64,000 bases of DNA from DASXTW01 sp036505215. GTDB taxonomy: Bacteria; Actinomycetota; UBA4738. Position 1 is the stretch's first letter, and the number at the start of each line of letters is the position of its first letter. Below the pieces are notes generated by a model. It had not been told where the DNA came from. It worked only from the letters and a program-made list of their open reading frames with translations, and made no database searches. The stretch covers positions 3,067 through 67,066 of the forward strand of contig DASXTW010000085.1 in the NCBI GenBank assembly GCA_036505215.1, read 5' to 3'. The translations under genes and the position numbers were made by a program. Positions 43,897 through 52,243 of the stretch are shown here, in pieces.

Positions 43897-43925
43897 TTGT
43901 TCGGCGCGGAGGCGGAAACTAGACT
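43897..43925 (+). promoter_or_regulatory. promoter of the debranching-enzyme gene
   Basis: TTGTTC (43897-43902), a 17-base spacer and TAGACT (43920-43925) lie about 70 bases before ATG 43995. This matches a vegetative promoter reasonably well and separates the gene from the thr operon. Confidence 0.5.
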
Positions 43926-43994
43926 GGCAAAGAGGCACTTCCTCTTCCTCTTGTTGCCCGCCACCCCCGGGTCTGGGCAGGGACGAGGCTGAGC

Positions 43995-46199
43995 ATGGAG
44001 CTGCGACGAACCGACCTTCCCTCCACTGAGTCGCCCGCCGAGCGGCAGGCGCCGGTAGAGGGGATCCCTCCTCTTCTTGCGGACTTCGCCGGCAAGGTCC
44101 TGGCGATCAAAGAAGGGGAAACGTTCCTCTACTCCGACGTCGCCGGCAACCTGGACGATCGCCGCGAGTACGGGCACGGGTTCTACCACCGGGACACCCG
44201 CTTCCTGTCTCATTTCCGCATGAAGGTCTCCGGCCGGGATCCGATCCTGCTGTCTTCCTCTTCGGAACGCGCGTACATGTCCTACGTGGACTTGACCAAC
44301 CCCGAGCTGTTCATCGATGGCGATCCGGCGGTCCCACAGCAGACACTGAACATCCGGCGAGTCCGAGCCATCTACGGCCGCCTTTTCGAGCGCATCCGAA
44401 TCAAGAACTACAACCCACACGCGGTCGAGACGTCGATGACGTTCTCGCTCGCCGCCGACTTCGCGGACATCTTCCAGGTGAGGGGCTTCCGCACCGATGG
44501 CGGGGGACACCTCGAGCCGCCTCGGGTGGCTGGCTCGAGCGCGGAGTTCAGCCACCAGGGGATCGACGACGTCACCCGGAAGACCGTGATCGCGTTCACT
44601 CCGGAGCCGGACAGGCTGGAGGTGGTGGGAGACCAGATCGTGGCGGAGTTCACACTCAGGCTGGCCCCCCACCAGACCAGGCTGATCTCCATGACCGTGG
44701 ACCCGGTGATCGGTGAGGTCAGGCCACTGAGCGTCGAATTCGACTCGGCTGTGCATCAACTTCGCCGCTCCTATGAGGACTGGGAGCGGGAGTGCACACA
44801 GATCACCACCGACAACGAGGTGTTCAACAGCCTCCTTGTCCGCGGCTTGAGGGACCTCCGGGCTCTGTACACGAGTACGGACCAGGGCGGGATCATCGCG
44901 GCGGGCATCCCGTGGTATGTGGCGGTGTTCGGCCGGGACGCCTTGATCAGCTCGCATCAGCTACTGACCGTGAATCCCAAGCCTGCCCGGGATGCCTTGC
45001 GGCTGTTGGCCAGGCACCAGGGGAAGAAAGTCGATCCATGGCGCGACGAAGAACCGGGGAAGATTCTGCACGAGATCAGGCGGGGGGAGCTTGCCGGCGC
45101 GGGGGCCATCCCGCATAACCCCTATTACGGCTCGGTCGACGCCACGCCCCTGTTCGTCTTCCTCTATGCACAGTGTTTCCGGTGGACCGGGGACGTCGAG
45201 TTCGCTCGGGAGTTGCTGCCCAACGTCCGGGCCGCTCTGGAGTGGATCGACGACTACGGCGACCAGGACGGCGACGGATTCGTCGAGTACAGGACCCAGT
45301 CACCTCGGGGAGTGCCCAACCAGGGCTGGAAGGACTCCTTCGACTCGGTGGTCCACGCCGATGGACGGTTGGCCCCCGCGCCCATCGCGCTGGTCGAGGT
45401 CCAGGGATACGTGTACATGGCCAAGCAGCGGGTGGCCGACGTGTTCGACGCCCTGGGGGACTATCGATCGGCGGTTCGGTTGCGGGAGGAGGCGGCCGAG
45501 CTGAAGCTCCGGTTCAACGACGCCTTCTGGATGGAGGACGAGCAGTTCTTCGCCATGGCCCTGGATGCAGAGAAACGGCAGGTTCGCACGGTCGTTTCGA
45601 ACCCGGGGCACTGCCTGTATGCGGACATCGTCGCCCCCGACAAGGCCGCCCAGGTGGCCCGCAGGCTGTTGCAGCCCGACATGTTCAGCGGATGGGGCAT
45701 CCGCACTATGAGCAAGGGCGCGCTCGCCTACAACCCGATGAGTTACCACAACGGCTCCGTGTGGCCGCACGACAACGCCTTCATCGCCGCTGGGTTGAAG
45801 CGCTATGGCAACGTCAAGGCCACCAATCGGGTGGCCACGGCCATGTTCGACGCCTCCATCCACGCCGATTACATGCGCCTTCCCGAGCTCTTCTGTGGGT
45901 TTACCCGGCGAACCCCAAACCAGCCCGTGGGCTATCCCGTGGCCTGCTCGCCCCAGGCGTGGGCTGCGGGAGCGCCGCTGCTGATGCTTCAGGCGATCCT
46001 GGGAGTGTCTGCCAAGGCCCACGAGAACATGCTGACGGTCAACCAGCCCCACCTGCCGGTCTGGCTCAACGTTGTGGAACTGCGCAACCTGCGGGTCGGG
46101 AGCAGCACCATCTCATTGGTTTTTCGCCGGGAGGGCGAGATCACCGGCTTCTCTCTCCTCGATCGCAAGGGGGACGTCCGGGTCCTCATGGAGGAGTGA
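43995..46199 (+). CDS. glycogen debranching-type enzyme (amylo-alpha-1,6-glucosidase family)
   Basis: 734 residues. The N-terminal beta-sandwich (about 35-250; GFYHRDTRFLSHFRMKVSG is diagnostic) is followed by an alpha/alpha six-barrel (about 290-700). The barrel has GIPWYVAVFGRDALISSHQL, GSVDATPLFVFL, NQGWKDSFDSVVHADG, and the GIRTMSKGALAYNPMSYHNG - VWPHDNAFIA block containing the probable catalytic acids and ligands. Relatives cleave alpha-1,6 branches in glycogen or act on sucrose-like glycosides, in the cytoplasm. The exact substrate is uncertain. GGGACGAGG precedes the start. Transcribed from its own promoter. Confidence 0.85.
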   Translation: MELRRTDLPSTESPAERQAPVEGIPPLLADFAGKVLAIKEGETFLYSDVAGNLDDRREYGHGFYHRDTRFLSHFRMKVSGRDPILLSSSSERAYMSYVDLTNPELFIDGDPAVPQQTLNIRRVRAIYGRLFERIRIKNYNPHAVETSMTFSLAADFADIFQVRGFRTDGGGHLEPPRVAGSSAEFSHQGIDDVTRKTVIAFTPEPDRLEVVGDQIVAEFTLRLAPHQTRLISMTVDPVIGEVRPLSVEFDSAVHQLRRSYEDWERECTQITTDNEVFNSLLVRGLRDLRALYTSTDQGGIIAAGIPWYVAVFGRDALISSHQLLTVNPKPARDALRLLARHQGKKVDPWRDEEPGKILHEIRRGELAGAGAIPHNPYYGSVDATPLFVFLYAQCFRWTGDVEFARELLPNVRAALEWIDDYGDQDGDGFVEYRTQSPRGVPNQGWKDSFDSVVHADGRLAPAPIALVEVQGYVYMAKQRVADVFDALGDYRSAVRLREEAAELKLRFNDAFWMEDEQFFAMALDAEKRQVRTVVSNPGHCLYADIVAPDKAAQVARRLLQPDMFSGWGIRTMSKGALAYNPMSYHNGSVWPHDNAFIAAGLKRYGNVKATNRVATAMFDASIHADYMRLPELFCGFTRRTPNQPVGYPVACSPQAWAAGAPLLMLQAILGVSAKAHENMLTVNQPHLPVWLNVVELRNLRVGSSTISLVFRREGEITGFSLLDRKGDVRVLMEE

Positions 46200-46211
46200 G
46201 CTTAGGAAATT

Positions 46212-46247
46212 GGGCCTTTCGGTAGCCGAAATAAGGCCGAAAGTCCC
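46212..46247 (+). promoter_or_regulatory. pilin-operon leader with competing hairpins
   Basis: Two mutually exclusive folds are possible. Fold A pairs GGCC-TTTCGG (46213-46222) with CCGAAA (46226-46231) and GGCC (46235-46238), with a TAG loop and a TAA bulge. Fold B pairs GGGCCTTTCGG (46212-46222) with CCGAAAGTCCC (46237-46247), with one mismatch. Both use the same left arm and alternative copies of CCGAAA. The element lies 12-47 bases after the debranching-enzyme stop and 36 bases before the AAAGGAGG of the first pilin gene. It may be a switch, or a simple stem with a duplicated arm. Confidence 0.5.
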
Positions 46248-46293
46248 TAATCCCCCGGCCTCCGAATGTCGATATGCGCTTCAAAGGAGGCCT

Positions 46294-48075
46294 ATGCGAG
46301 AGCATGCGCGCATCCTCCGGGCCATTCTGGGGATGCGGAGAGAAAACGGGTTCACGGTGCTCGAAACCGTCGTGGCGCTGGGGGTCATCCTCGCCGCAAT
46401 GCTGACTCTCGCGTACACGGCGAACGTCGGCTTCTCCGACGCCGCCTACGCGCGTCAGCGCCAAACGGCCTCCGGGCTCGCCAACGAGACGCTCGAACAG
46501 ATCCGAGCCCTTCCCTTCGACACCTTGAAGCAGGGGTTGAGCAACTTCGACAGCCTCGGCAGTGACCCCAACATCCAAGTGGTTGGGCCCGACTATTTCT
46601 TCACGGGGGTCACCCCGAACGAGAAGATCGCCCGCGGGGACATCCCGCTCGCCCCACCCGTGGTGCCGCTGGTTCCCCACATCCAGAACACGAACGTGGG
46701 GACCGCCGCGACGTACAAGATCAGCTCGTACGTGACCTATTTCAACAACGTGCAAACCGCGAATACCTATAGGGTCTCGGTGATCGTCACCTGGACGAAC
46801 ACTGCCCGGAAGGGCATCGCCAAGGTACAGGCGCAGAGCATCTTCTTCTCCGGCTCCGGGTGCCTGTCCACCTCCACGCACCCATTCGCCGCTCCGTGCC
46901 AACCCTTCCTCTTCGCCAATGCCTCGGGCGACGAAGGGGACATCTCGTTCACGGGGAACGTGGACGACCTCGCCATCGATGGGGCCCACCTGCGGCTCGG
47001 AGGCGTGACCTCGAACATGCAGATCGAGCAGATCTCCGCCGTCCAGGGCACGACGGAGACGTCCGGGGTGAGCCTCGCCGTCAACGGGCAGGCCGAGACT
47101 GACACCGGTAATCAGGGCGTCACCTCGGGGGCCGACAACGACCCGGCCCCTCCCAACTCGGAGTTCAGCTCGACGTCAACGCCCGCGCAGGGAAGCAACA
47201 CCCTGACAGGGACCGCCGGCGGCGGGAGCTTCTTCTCTGTGACCTCGAGCGCCGGCGACACGGGAACCACGACCAGCACGAGTTCGGCCTCGGTCAGTCC
47301 GCCGAACCCCTGCAGTGACTCGGTGGGGACGCCCCAAACGGACTCTCTGCCGTGCGGCGCGTCCAAGGCGAAGCAGGGGGGCACCGAATCCGCCTTTGCT
47401 TTTCTCCGGCGTTCGGGCCGGGACCTCGGCACGACCTCGTTCGCCTCGGTAGACGCCTCTCCAGAGGATCTGTACGCCTTCACCAACCGAGCCGGCGCTC
47501 CCGAGTTCTCCTACTGCCCGGCCACGTCCGGTGAAGGTTGCGTCCACGCCGACGTCACCAGGACGTGGGGCGCCGTCTCGTTAGGAGGTCTTCCGGACAT
47601 CTTCGCCGGCGCCTCGTTGCCGCCGGGATGGACCGGATATCTGCTGACGGGGTCGAACCTGAAGACGACCGCCTCCGCGGAGGCCGGCGTGGGCTCGGCG
47701 GCTCCGAGCGTCAAAGTCCAGGGCACCGTTTCGTACTACAACGGGCTGGGTTACACGCCACTCCCGCTGGTGGTCGGAGCGCCCGTGCCGATCCCCATTC
47801 CGCCAGTGCACGCCGAGCAGCTCGTGGGCGGCAAGCTCTTCGCGGTCGACGTCACCGCCAGCTTGACGACCGGGGGAACGCAGATCCTCGATCCGGCCGG
47901 ATGCGCGCCGCCCTGCGTCCACAACGATGCGTCCGCCGTCGCCGAATCGCCCATCGTTGGCCAGATCACCTACGTGTTCTCGTACGAAGGGTCGACCTTC
48001 GTCAGCCTGACCATGAAGGTGAACCTCGGCGTGGTCCGCGCCAAGGGTACCTACAAGCCCGCCCCCAGTGGATAA
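46294..48075 (+). CDS. type IV pilin-like protein, large
   Basis: 593 residues from ATG 46294, with AAAGGAGG 3 bases upstream. A prepilin leader ends at RRENG and is followed by FTVLETVVALGVILAAMLTL, so cleavage after G19 leaves the N-methylated Phe and E at +5, typical of class III leader peptides. The remaining 550 residues are extracellular, Ser/Thr/Gly-rich, with low-complexity TSSAGDTGTTTSTSSAS near 320 and several cysteine pairs, suggesting disulfides. It is much longer than a major pilin, so probably a minor, tip or adhesive pilin. The end overlaps the next pilin gene by 8 bases. No assembly ATPase or prepilin peptidase is in the window. Confidence 0.85.
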   Translation: MREHARILRAILGMRRENGFTVLETVVALGVILAAMLTLAYTANVGFSDAAYARQRQTASGLANETLEQIRALPFDTLKQGLSNFDSLGSDPNIQVVGPDYFFTGVTPNEKIARGDIPLAPPVVPLVPHIQNTNVGTAATYKISSYVTYFNNVQTANTYRVSVIVTWTNTARKGIAKVQAQSIFFSGSGCLSTSTHPFAAPCQPFLFANASGDEGDISFTGNVDDLAIDGAHLRLGGVTSNMQIEQISAVQGTTETSGVSLAVNGQAETDTGNQGVTSGADNDPAPPNSEFSSTSTPAQGSNTLTGTAGGGSFFSVTSSAGDTGTTTSTSSASVSPPNPCSDSVGTPQTDSLPCGASKAKQGGTESAFAFLRRSGRDLGTTSFASVDASPEDLYAFTNRAGAPEFSYCPATSGEGCVHADVTRTWGAVSLGGLPDIFAGASLPPGWTGYLLTGSNLKTTASAEAGVGSAAPSVKVQGTVSYYNGLGYTPLPLVVGAPVPIPIPPVHAEQLVGGKLFAVDVTASLTTGGTQILDPAGCAPPCVHNDASAVAESPIVGQITYVFSYEGSTFVSLTMKVNLGVVRAKGTYKPAPSG

Positions 48076-48727
48076 GCTGCTCAGGCTCCGCCGGCTCCGG
48101 TCCGAAGAGGGCATGACCCTCGTGGAGCTGACCGTGAGCATGTCGATGATGGCCGTCGTGGCGGTCATTTTCCTGACCGCGCTCGCCTCGGTGCAGCGCG
48201 GAGTCGAGCGTCAGACGGATCGCACGACGACCAACGACCAGGTGAGGCTGGCCATCGATCAGCTCGACCACGAGATCCGGTCGGGCAACCTCCTGTACGA
48301 CCCTCAGAACGAGGCTGACCCGGATCCCAGCCACGAGGTGGTGCCCTACATGTCGCTTCGCATCTACACGCAGGCGAACGCCGACATCCGGAACCCGGGC
48401 AACCAGTGCGTGCAGTGGCGGATCACCGACATTGGCGAGCTACAGAGCAGGCGCTGGGCGACCAACTGGCGGGATGACCCCCCGAACTTGGTCACGAACT
48501 TCAGAATCGTGGCCGAGAACGTGGTGAACCGGGATCCGACCGTCAACGTGCGGGCCTTCACGCTCGATCCCGATCCCGCCAAGGGAGGCCGGACGATCGT
48601 GGTGAGCCTGGTGGTGAACAGCAACTCGAAGTCTGGTCAGAACGTGACGATCCGGCAGTCGGTGACCGGCCGGAACACCGAGTACGGATATCCCAGCAAC
48701 GTGTGCGCGGACATCCCGCCGTACTGA
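48068..48727 (+). CDS. minor pilin-like protein (PilW/PulJ type)
   Basis: 219 residues from GTG 48068, inside the last codons of the preceding gene. The leader ends LRSEEG and the mature part begins MTLVELTVSMSMMAVVAV, with E at +5, so it is a type IV prepilin. DQVRLAIDQLDHEIRSGN after the helix is characteristic of the PilW/PulJ group of minor pseudopilins. A C-terminal Cys (NVCADIPPY) and one central Cys could form a disulfide. Minor pilins prime the assembly of pili or secretion pseudopili. The PilX-like gene follows 11 bases on. Confidence 0.85.
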   Translation: MDKLLRLRRLRSEEGMTLVELTVSMSMMAVVAVIFLTALASVQRGVERQTDRTTTNDQVRLAIDQLDHEIRSGNLLYDPQNEADPDPSHEVVPYMSLRIYTQANADIRNPGNQCVQWRITDIGELQSRRWATNWRDDPPNLVTNFRIVAENVVNRDPTVNVRAFTLDPDPAKGGRTIVVSLVVNSNSKSGQNVTIRQSVTGRNTEYGYPSNVCADIPPY

Positions 48728-48738
48728 AAGGGACTGCA

Positions 48739-50136
48739 ATGATGAGATTTCGTCGGGAAGAGGGGTTCGCGATGATCACGGCGATCCTGGTGTCGCTCGT
48801 GGTGCTGTCGCTGAGCTTGGTGGTCATCAACTTGGCCGTCCACAACTCCTCCCAGAGCGCGTTCGACCGGGACCGCGTGATGGCCATCCACGCGGCCGAA
48901 GCCGGCTTGGACAACTACCTGTCCGGTCTGACCAAGCTCGATCCTGTGAACCCCGTGCCGCCGTGCAACGCCAGCCTGGATGTCGGCGCCAGTCCGGTCG
49001 AGCACTACGACGTGAGCGTGCTGCTCTTCGACACGTGGCCCCCCACCGGGCCGGGCGCATGCCCGCTGCCCGTCGGTCAGGAGGCAGCCGGTGCTCTGGT
49101 GACCGCCAAGGGCACGGCGCTCTCCGCCGCCCCGGCTGTATCCAGGAAGATGGAGACGGCCGTCCGCCTGACCCCCGTCTTCGGGGGGCTAAACCAGGCC
49201 ATCTTCTCCAATGACCAGCTGAACTTCCAGAACAAGCTGGAGGTAAACGGCAACGTCGGGAACGACGGCGACGTGTACACGAACGGCGACTTCGCCCTGG
49301 GTAACAACACCGTCATCTCCGGAACCGTCTACGCGCAGGGCTACGCGAAGATCGGCCAGGGCGTGGTCAAGGCCAATGTGTGGGCCAACAACTACGTCGA
49401 CCTGAGCGGCGGTATCTCGGTGCTCGGGAACGTCACATCCTCGACGTCGTACATCACGCTGGCCAATGCGCACGTCTACGGGGAGGCCAAGGCCGGCACT
49501 ACCATCACGGTCCCAGGCAACTCGCAGATCGACGGGTCCAGGACGCCGAACTCGCCGTCTGGGCCCCCGCCCCAGATCCCCCTTCCCCAGGTCCCGTACG
49601 TCCAGTCCGAATGGATAAAGGCCGGCTACACGATCGTGAACTACTCGAGCTGCGCCCTGGCCAAGACGTTCATCAACAGCGCGCCAGTAGGGAACTACGT
49701 CGTACGGATCACCCCGACCTGCGCACTTTCTTGGGGCAACAACTCCACGATCAACCTCAAGGGGAACATGGCCATCATCACCGATGGGTCGTTCACCACC
49801 GTCAACCAGACGAGCTGGAACGGCGTGGGCAGCAAGTACACCCTTTTCATCATCCGGCCCTACCAGGCAGGCCTGCCGTGCAACCCGACCCCGTCTCCCT
49901 ACGACATCAACGTGTCGAACAACACCTCGTTCAACAACCTCCAGGTGTTCGTGTACTCGCAGTGCACAATCAACTTCGGCAACAACAACGCGTCCGGGTT
50001 CGACGGGCAGATCATCGGTGGCCAGGTCAACATCACGAACCAGATGGTGGTGAACTTCAAGCCCATCACGGTGCCCGGGTTCAACAAGATCGGATACCGG
50101 AGCGACGTCTCCTACCTCCGGGAGGTCCCGTCCTGA
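48739..50136 (+). CDS. PilX-like pilus assembly protein with beta-helical C-terminal domain
   Basis: 465 residues from ATG 48739, with AAAGGGA upstream. The N-terminus RREEGFAMITAILVSLVVLS is PilX-like. It lacks the usual Glu at +5, as many PilX-type proteins do. HAAEAGLDNYLSGL follows. From about residue 150 on there are short asparagine- and glycine-rich repeats (NGNVGNDGDVYTNGD, SGTVYAQG, VKANVWANN), a pattern expected for a right-handed beta-helix as in polymer-forming or DUF7305-type domains. It should be surface-exposed. Third gene of the pilin operon, ended by a strong bidirectional terminator. Confidence 0.82.
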   Translation: MMRFRREEGFAMITAILVSLVVLSLSLVVINLAVHNSSQSAFDRDRVMAIHAAEAGLDNYLSGLTKLDPVNPVPPCNASLDVGASPVEHYDVSVLLFDTWPPTGPGACPLPVGQEAAGALVTAKGTALSAAPAVSRKMETAVRLTPVFGGLNQAIFSNDQLNFQNKLEVNGNVGNDGDVYTNGDFALGNNTVISGTVYAQGYAKIGQGVVKANVWANNYVDLSGGISVLGNVTSSTSYITLANAHVYGEAKAGTTITVPGNSQIDGSRTPNSPSGPPPQIPLPQVPYVQSEWIKAGYTIVNYSSCALAKTFINSAPVGNYVVRITPTCALSWGNNSTINLKGNMAIITDGSFTTVNQTSWNGVGSKYTLFIIRPYQAGLPCNPTPSPYDINVSNNTSFNNLQVFVYSQCTINFGNNNASGFDGQIIGGQVNITNQMVVNFKPITVPGFNKIGYRSDVSYLREVPS

Positions 50137-50171
50137 CGGATCCCAACCCCGCAGGGGCGACGCAAGAGCGA

Positions 50172-50204
50172 AAGCGACCGGGCCGCGCGGCCCGGTCGCT
50201 TGTT
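50172..50204. terminator. bidirectional intrinsic terminator
   Basis: A perfect 13-bp stem (AAGCGACCGGGCC, loop GCGC, GGCCCGGTCGCTT) is flanked by an A-run on the left and TTGTT on the right. It separates the convergent pilin operon (stop 50136) and marP (stop 50203), and can end transcripts on both strands. Confidence 0.9.
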
Positions 50205-51366
50205 ATCGGGCGCAGCCGTCCGTGGAGACCGACTCGGTCCTGGTCTTGGCTTTTCTGAGCTTGGGGATCACCTCGGCCGACGTGAGGGCGTAGCCCACGT
50301 CCCCTTCAGTGGTAGACGCTGCGAACACGACCCCGACGACCTTTCCGCCTTTGAGGACGAACGGCCCGCCGGAATTCCCTGGGCGCACGTCGGCCTGCAG
50401 CTCGTAGACGTCGCGCTCGACGACCGAGTTGCCGTAGATGTCGCGGCCCACGGCGTGCAGCTCCCGCCGAACCGCAGCCGGCTCGGGATCGAACGGGCCA
50501 CCACCCGGGTAGCCGAGTACCGCTCCCTGGGTCCCGCGGTCGACCTCGTCGGGGTCGAGGTCCAGGGGCGGGCCGGGAGTGTTTTCCACGTACAGGACCG
50601 CGATGTCGAGCCGGGGATCGAACAGGACGGTCACCCCGACCTGCGCCCCGCCGCTCTGGCGGACCTGCGGCGACCTGACCCCCGCAACCACGTGCGCGTT
50701 GGTGATCACATAGTGGTCGGCCGCCACGAAGCCGCTGCCCTCCTGGACTGCACCGCACGCCTGGCCGACGATCTGCACGGTGCTGGCGGCAGAGGCGTTG
50801 ACGATCCCCCTGATGTTCCTGGGCACGTCCACCGGGCTCCCCGGTTCCGGCGGGAGATCGGCGAACACCTCGGGGAAGCCGAATCGGTTGAGGAACTGGC
50901 GGACCTCCGCGAGCAGCGAGGGGGGGCGGGGGAGGAATGAGTCCAGGCCTCGGATGATTGCCGAGCTTCGAATCTGCCGGGACACGCTGGGCACCGGTCC
51001 ATTGACCAGATTGAACCCCACGAACCACGTGGCCAGGAGCACCGCCACGAGGGCCACGAACGACCCCGCGACGGAGTCGGCCACGCCGAACACGCTCTGC
51101 CTGGCCAGGGCCCAGAACTTGCTGCCGATGACCCAGCCGATGGCGTCGCCGACCCCCGCCAGAGAGAAAAGGACGACGATGGCCACGACCGCTTGGGACA
51201 GGGGGCTCGCCACGAGCCCGGCCACGGCCGGTGCCAGAAGGGCTCCCGCCAGGAGCCCGGCGAGCAATCCCGCGTAGGCGGTGAGCTGGAGGGCGGCGCC
51301 GCGCCGGAACCCGTTCACGGACGCGACCCCCAACAGCGCGAGGATGACCAGATCCAGCAGGTTCAC
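50203..51366 (-). CDS. marP: MarP-like membrane serine protease (CvpA + trypsin domains)
   Basis: 387 residues. Four hydrophobic segments (about 1-125) make a CvpA (colicin V production) domain. A periplasmic-side trypsin-like domain follows, with the catalytic triad H225 (NAHVV), D254 (LDIAVL) and S332 (PGNSGGP). C204 and C385 flank the protease domain and match the regulatory disulfide described for Mycobacterium tuberculosis MarP. That protein is needed for acid and oxidative stress resistance and activates a peptidoglycan hydrolase. The last bases lie in the shared terminator stem. Divergent from the metallophosphoesterase gene by 35 bases. Confidence 0.9.
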   Translation of the reverse strand: MNLLDLVILALLGVASVNGFRRGAALQLTAYAGLLAGLLAGALLAPAVAGLVASPLSQAVVAIVVLFSLAGVGDAIGWVIGSKFWALARQSVFGVADSVAGSFVALVAVLLATWFVGFNLVNGPVPSVSRQIRSSAIIRGLDSFLPRPPSLLAEVRQFLNRFGFPEVFADLPPEPGSPVDVPRNIRGIVNASAASTVQIVGQACGAVQEGSGFVAADHYVITNAHVVAGVRSPQVRQSGGAQVGVTVLFDPRLDIAVLYVENTPGPPLDLDPDEVDRGTQGAVLGYPGGGPFDPEPAAVRRELHAVGRDIYGNSVVERDVYELQADVRPGNSGGPFVLKGGKVVGVVFAASTTEGDVGYALTSAEVIPKLRKAKTRTESVSTDGCAR

Positions 51367-51389
51367 GAGGAGGAGATTAGCGCCGCAGG

Positions 51390-51395
51390 TAAACT
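51390..51395 (+). promoter_or_regulatory. -10 element (TAAACT), leaderless start of metallophosphoesterase gene
   Basis: TAAACT ends 6 bases before GTG 51402. A start about 7 bases downstream would make the message begin at the GTG. Confidence 0.5.
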
Positions 51396-51401
51396 GGCTT
51401 C

Positions 51402-52202
51402 GTGGTCACGATCGCCCACATCTCCGATCCCCACGTCGGCTCGCCGTACTTCGTGCCGAACCTGATGAACCGCGTGATCGTCGAGCTCAATGAGCTGGAG
51501 CCCGACGTCGTGGTCTGCACGGGCGATCTCACCAACGAGGGCTACCGGCAGGAGTACAAGAACTGGGTGGCCTACCAGGAGCGGATCAGGGCACCGATCG
51601 CCACCATCCCTGGGAATCACGATGCGCGAAACGTGGGCTATCTCCACTTCGAGGAGCTGATCGGCCCCCGGCACTGGGTCCACGATGTGCGTGGGGTACG
51701 CATCGTCGGGGTGGATTCGAGCGAGCCGGATCTGAACGAAGGGCAGATCGGCCGGGAACGGTACCCGTGGATCAAGGAGCAGTTCACCCCTGCCTCCGAG
51801 CTGAAGGTCTTCGCCCTCCATCATCACCTGATCCCCGTTCCGGGTACCGGCCGTGAGCGGAGCACTGTGGCCGACGCAGGCGATCTCCTGGAGGTCCTGA
51901 TCGAGTCCGGGGTGAACATTGTCCTCTCAGGACACAAACACGTGCCCTACGTGTGGCGGCTGGAGACCTTCTACATCGTGAACGCGGGAACCTGCTCGTC
52001 CCTGCGCCTACGGGGCTACACCAAGCCGTGCTACAACATCGTCGAGGTGGAGGGGGACGAGGTGAAGATCTTCCGGAAGTTCCCCTTCGGCGGGCAGACG
52101 GTGCTGGCGCACTTCTCCCTTTCGAGCGGGGCGCAGTATCACCGGCAGCTGGAGGCGCTCGTGCAGGACGCTCGCACGAACGTCAGTCTGGCCTCCGAAT
52201 AA
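51402..52202 (+). CDS. calcineurin-type metallophosphoesterase
   Basis: 266 residues from GTG 51402. All blocks of the two-metal phosphoesterase core are visible: IAHISDPHVG (DxH), VVVCTGDLTNEG (GDLxxxG), IPGNHDARN (GNHD), FALHHHLIPVPG (H) and LSGHKHVPYVW (GHxH). It is soluble and close to the Icc/3',5'-cAMP phosphodiesterase group, but could act on other phosphodiesters. It stands 41 bases before the cyclic diphosphoglycerate synthetase gene on the same strand, so it may share a transcript. A role in turning over that cyclic metabolite would be speculation. Confidence 0.87.
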   Translation: MVTIAHISDPHVGSPYFVPNLMNRVIVELNELEPDVVVCTGDLTNEGYRQEYKNWVAYQERIRAPIATIPGNHDARNVGYLHFEELIGPRHWVHDVRGVRIVGVDSSEPDLNEGQIGRERYPWIKEQFTPASELKVFALHHHLIPVPGTGRERSTVADAGDLLEVLIESGVNIVLSGHKHVPYVWRLETFYIVNAGTCSSLRLRGYTKPCYNIVEVEGDEVKIFRKFPFGGQTVLAHFSLSSGAQYHRQLEALVQDARTNVSLASE

Positions 52203-52243
52203 CCCACCGCCTGTCGGGGTGAGTCGCGGCGTCGGGATTCTGG

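Noticed and set aside
43834..43994. Small gene between thrB and the debranching enzyme
   Set aside because: No frame with a ribosome site or family likeness; the gap is explained by a promoter and leader.
46200..46293. c-di-GMP (GEMM) riboswitch upstream of the pilin genes
   Set aside because: The conserved GGCAAACC and GCAAAGC blocks are absent, so only an unassigned pair of alternative hairpins is reported.
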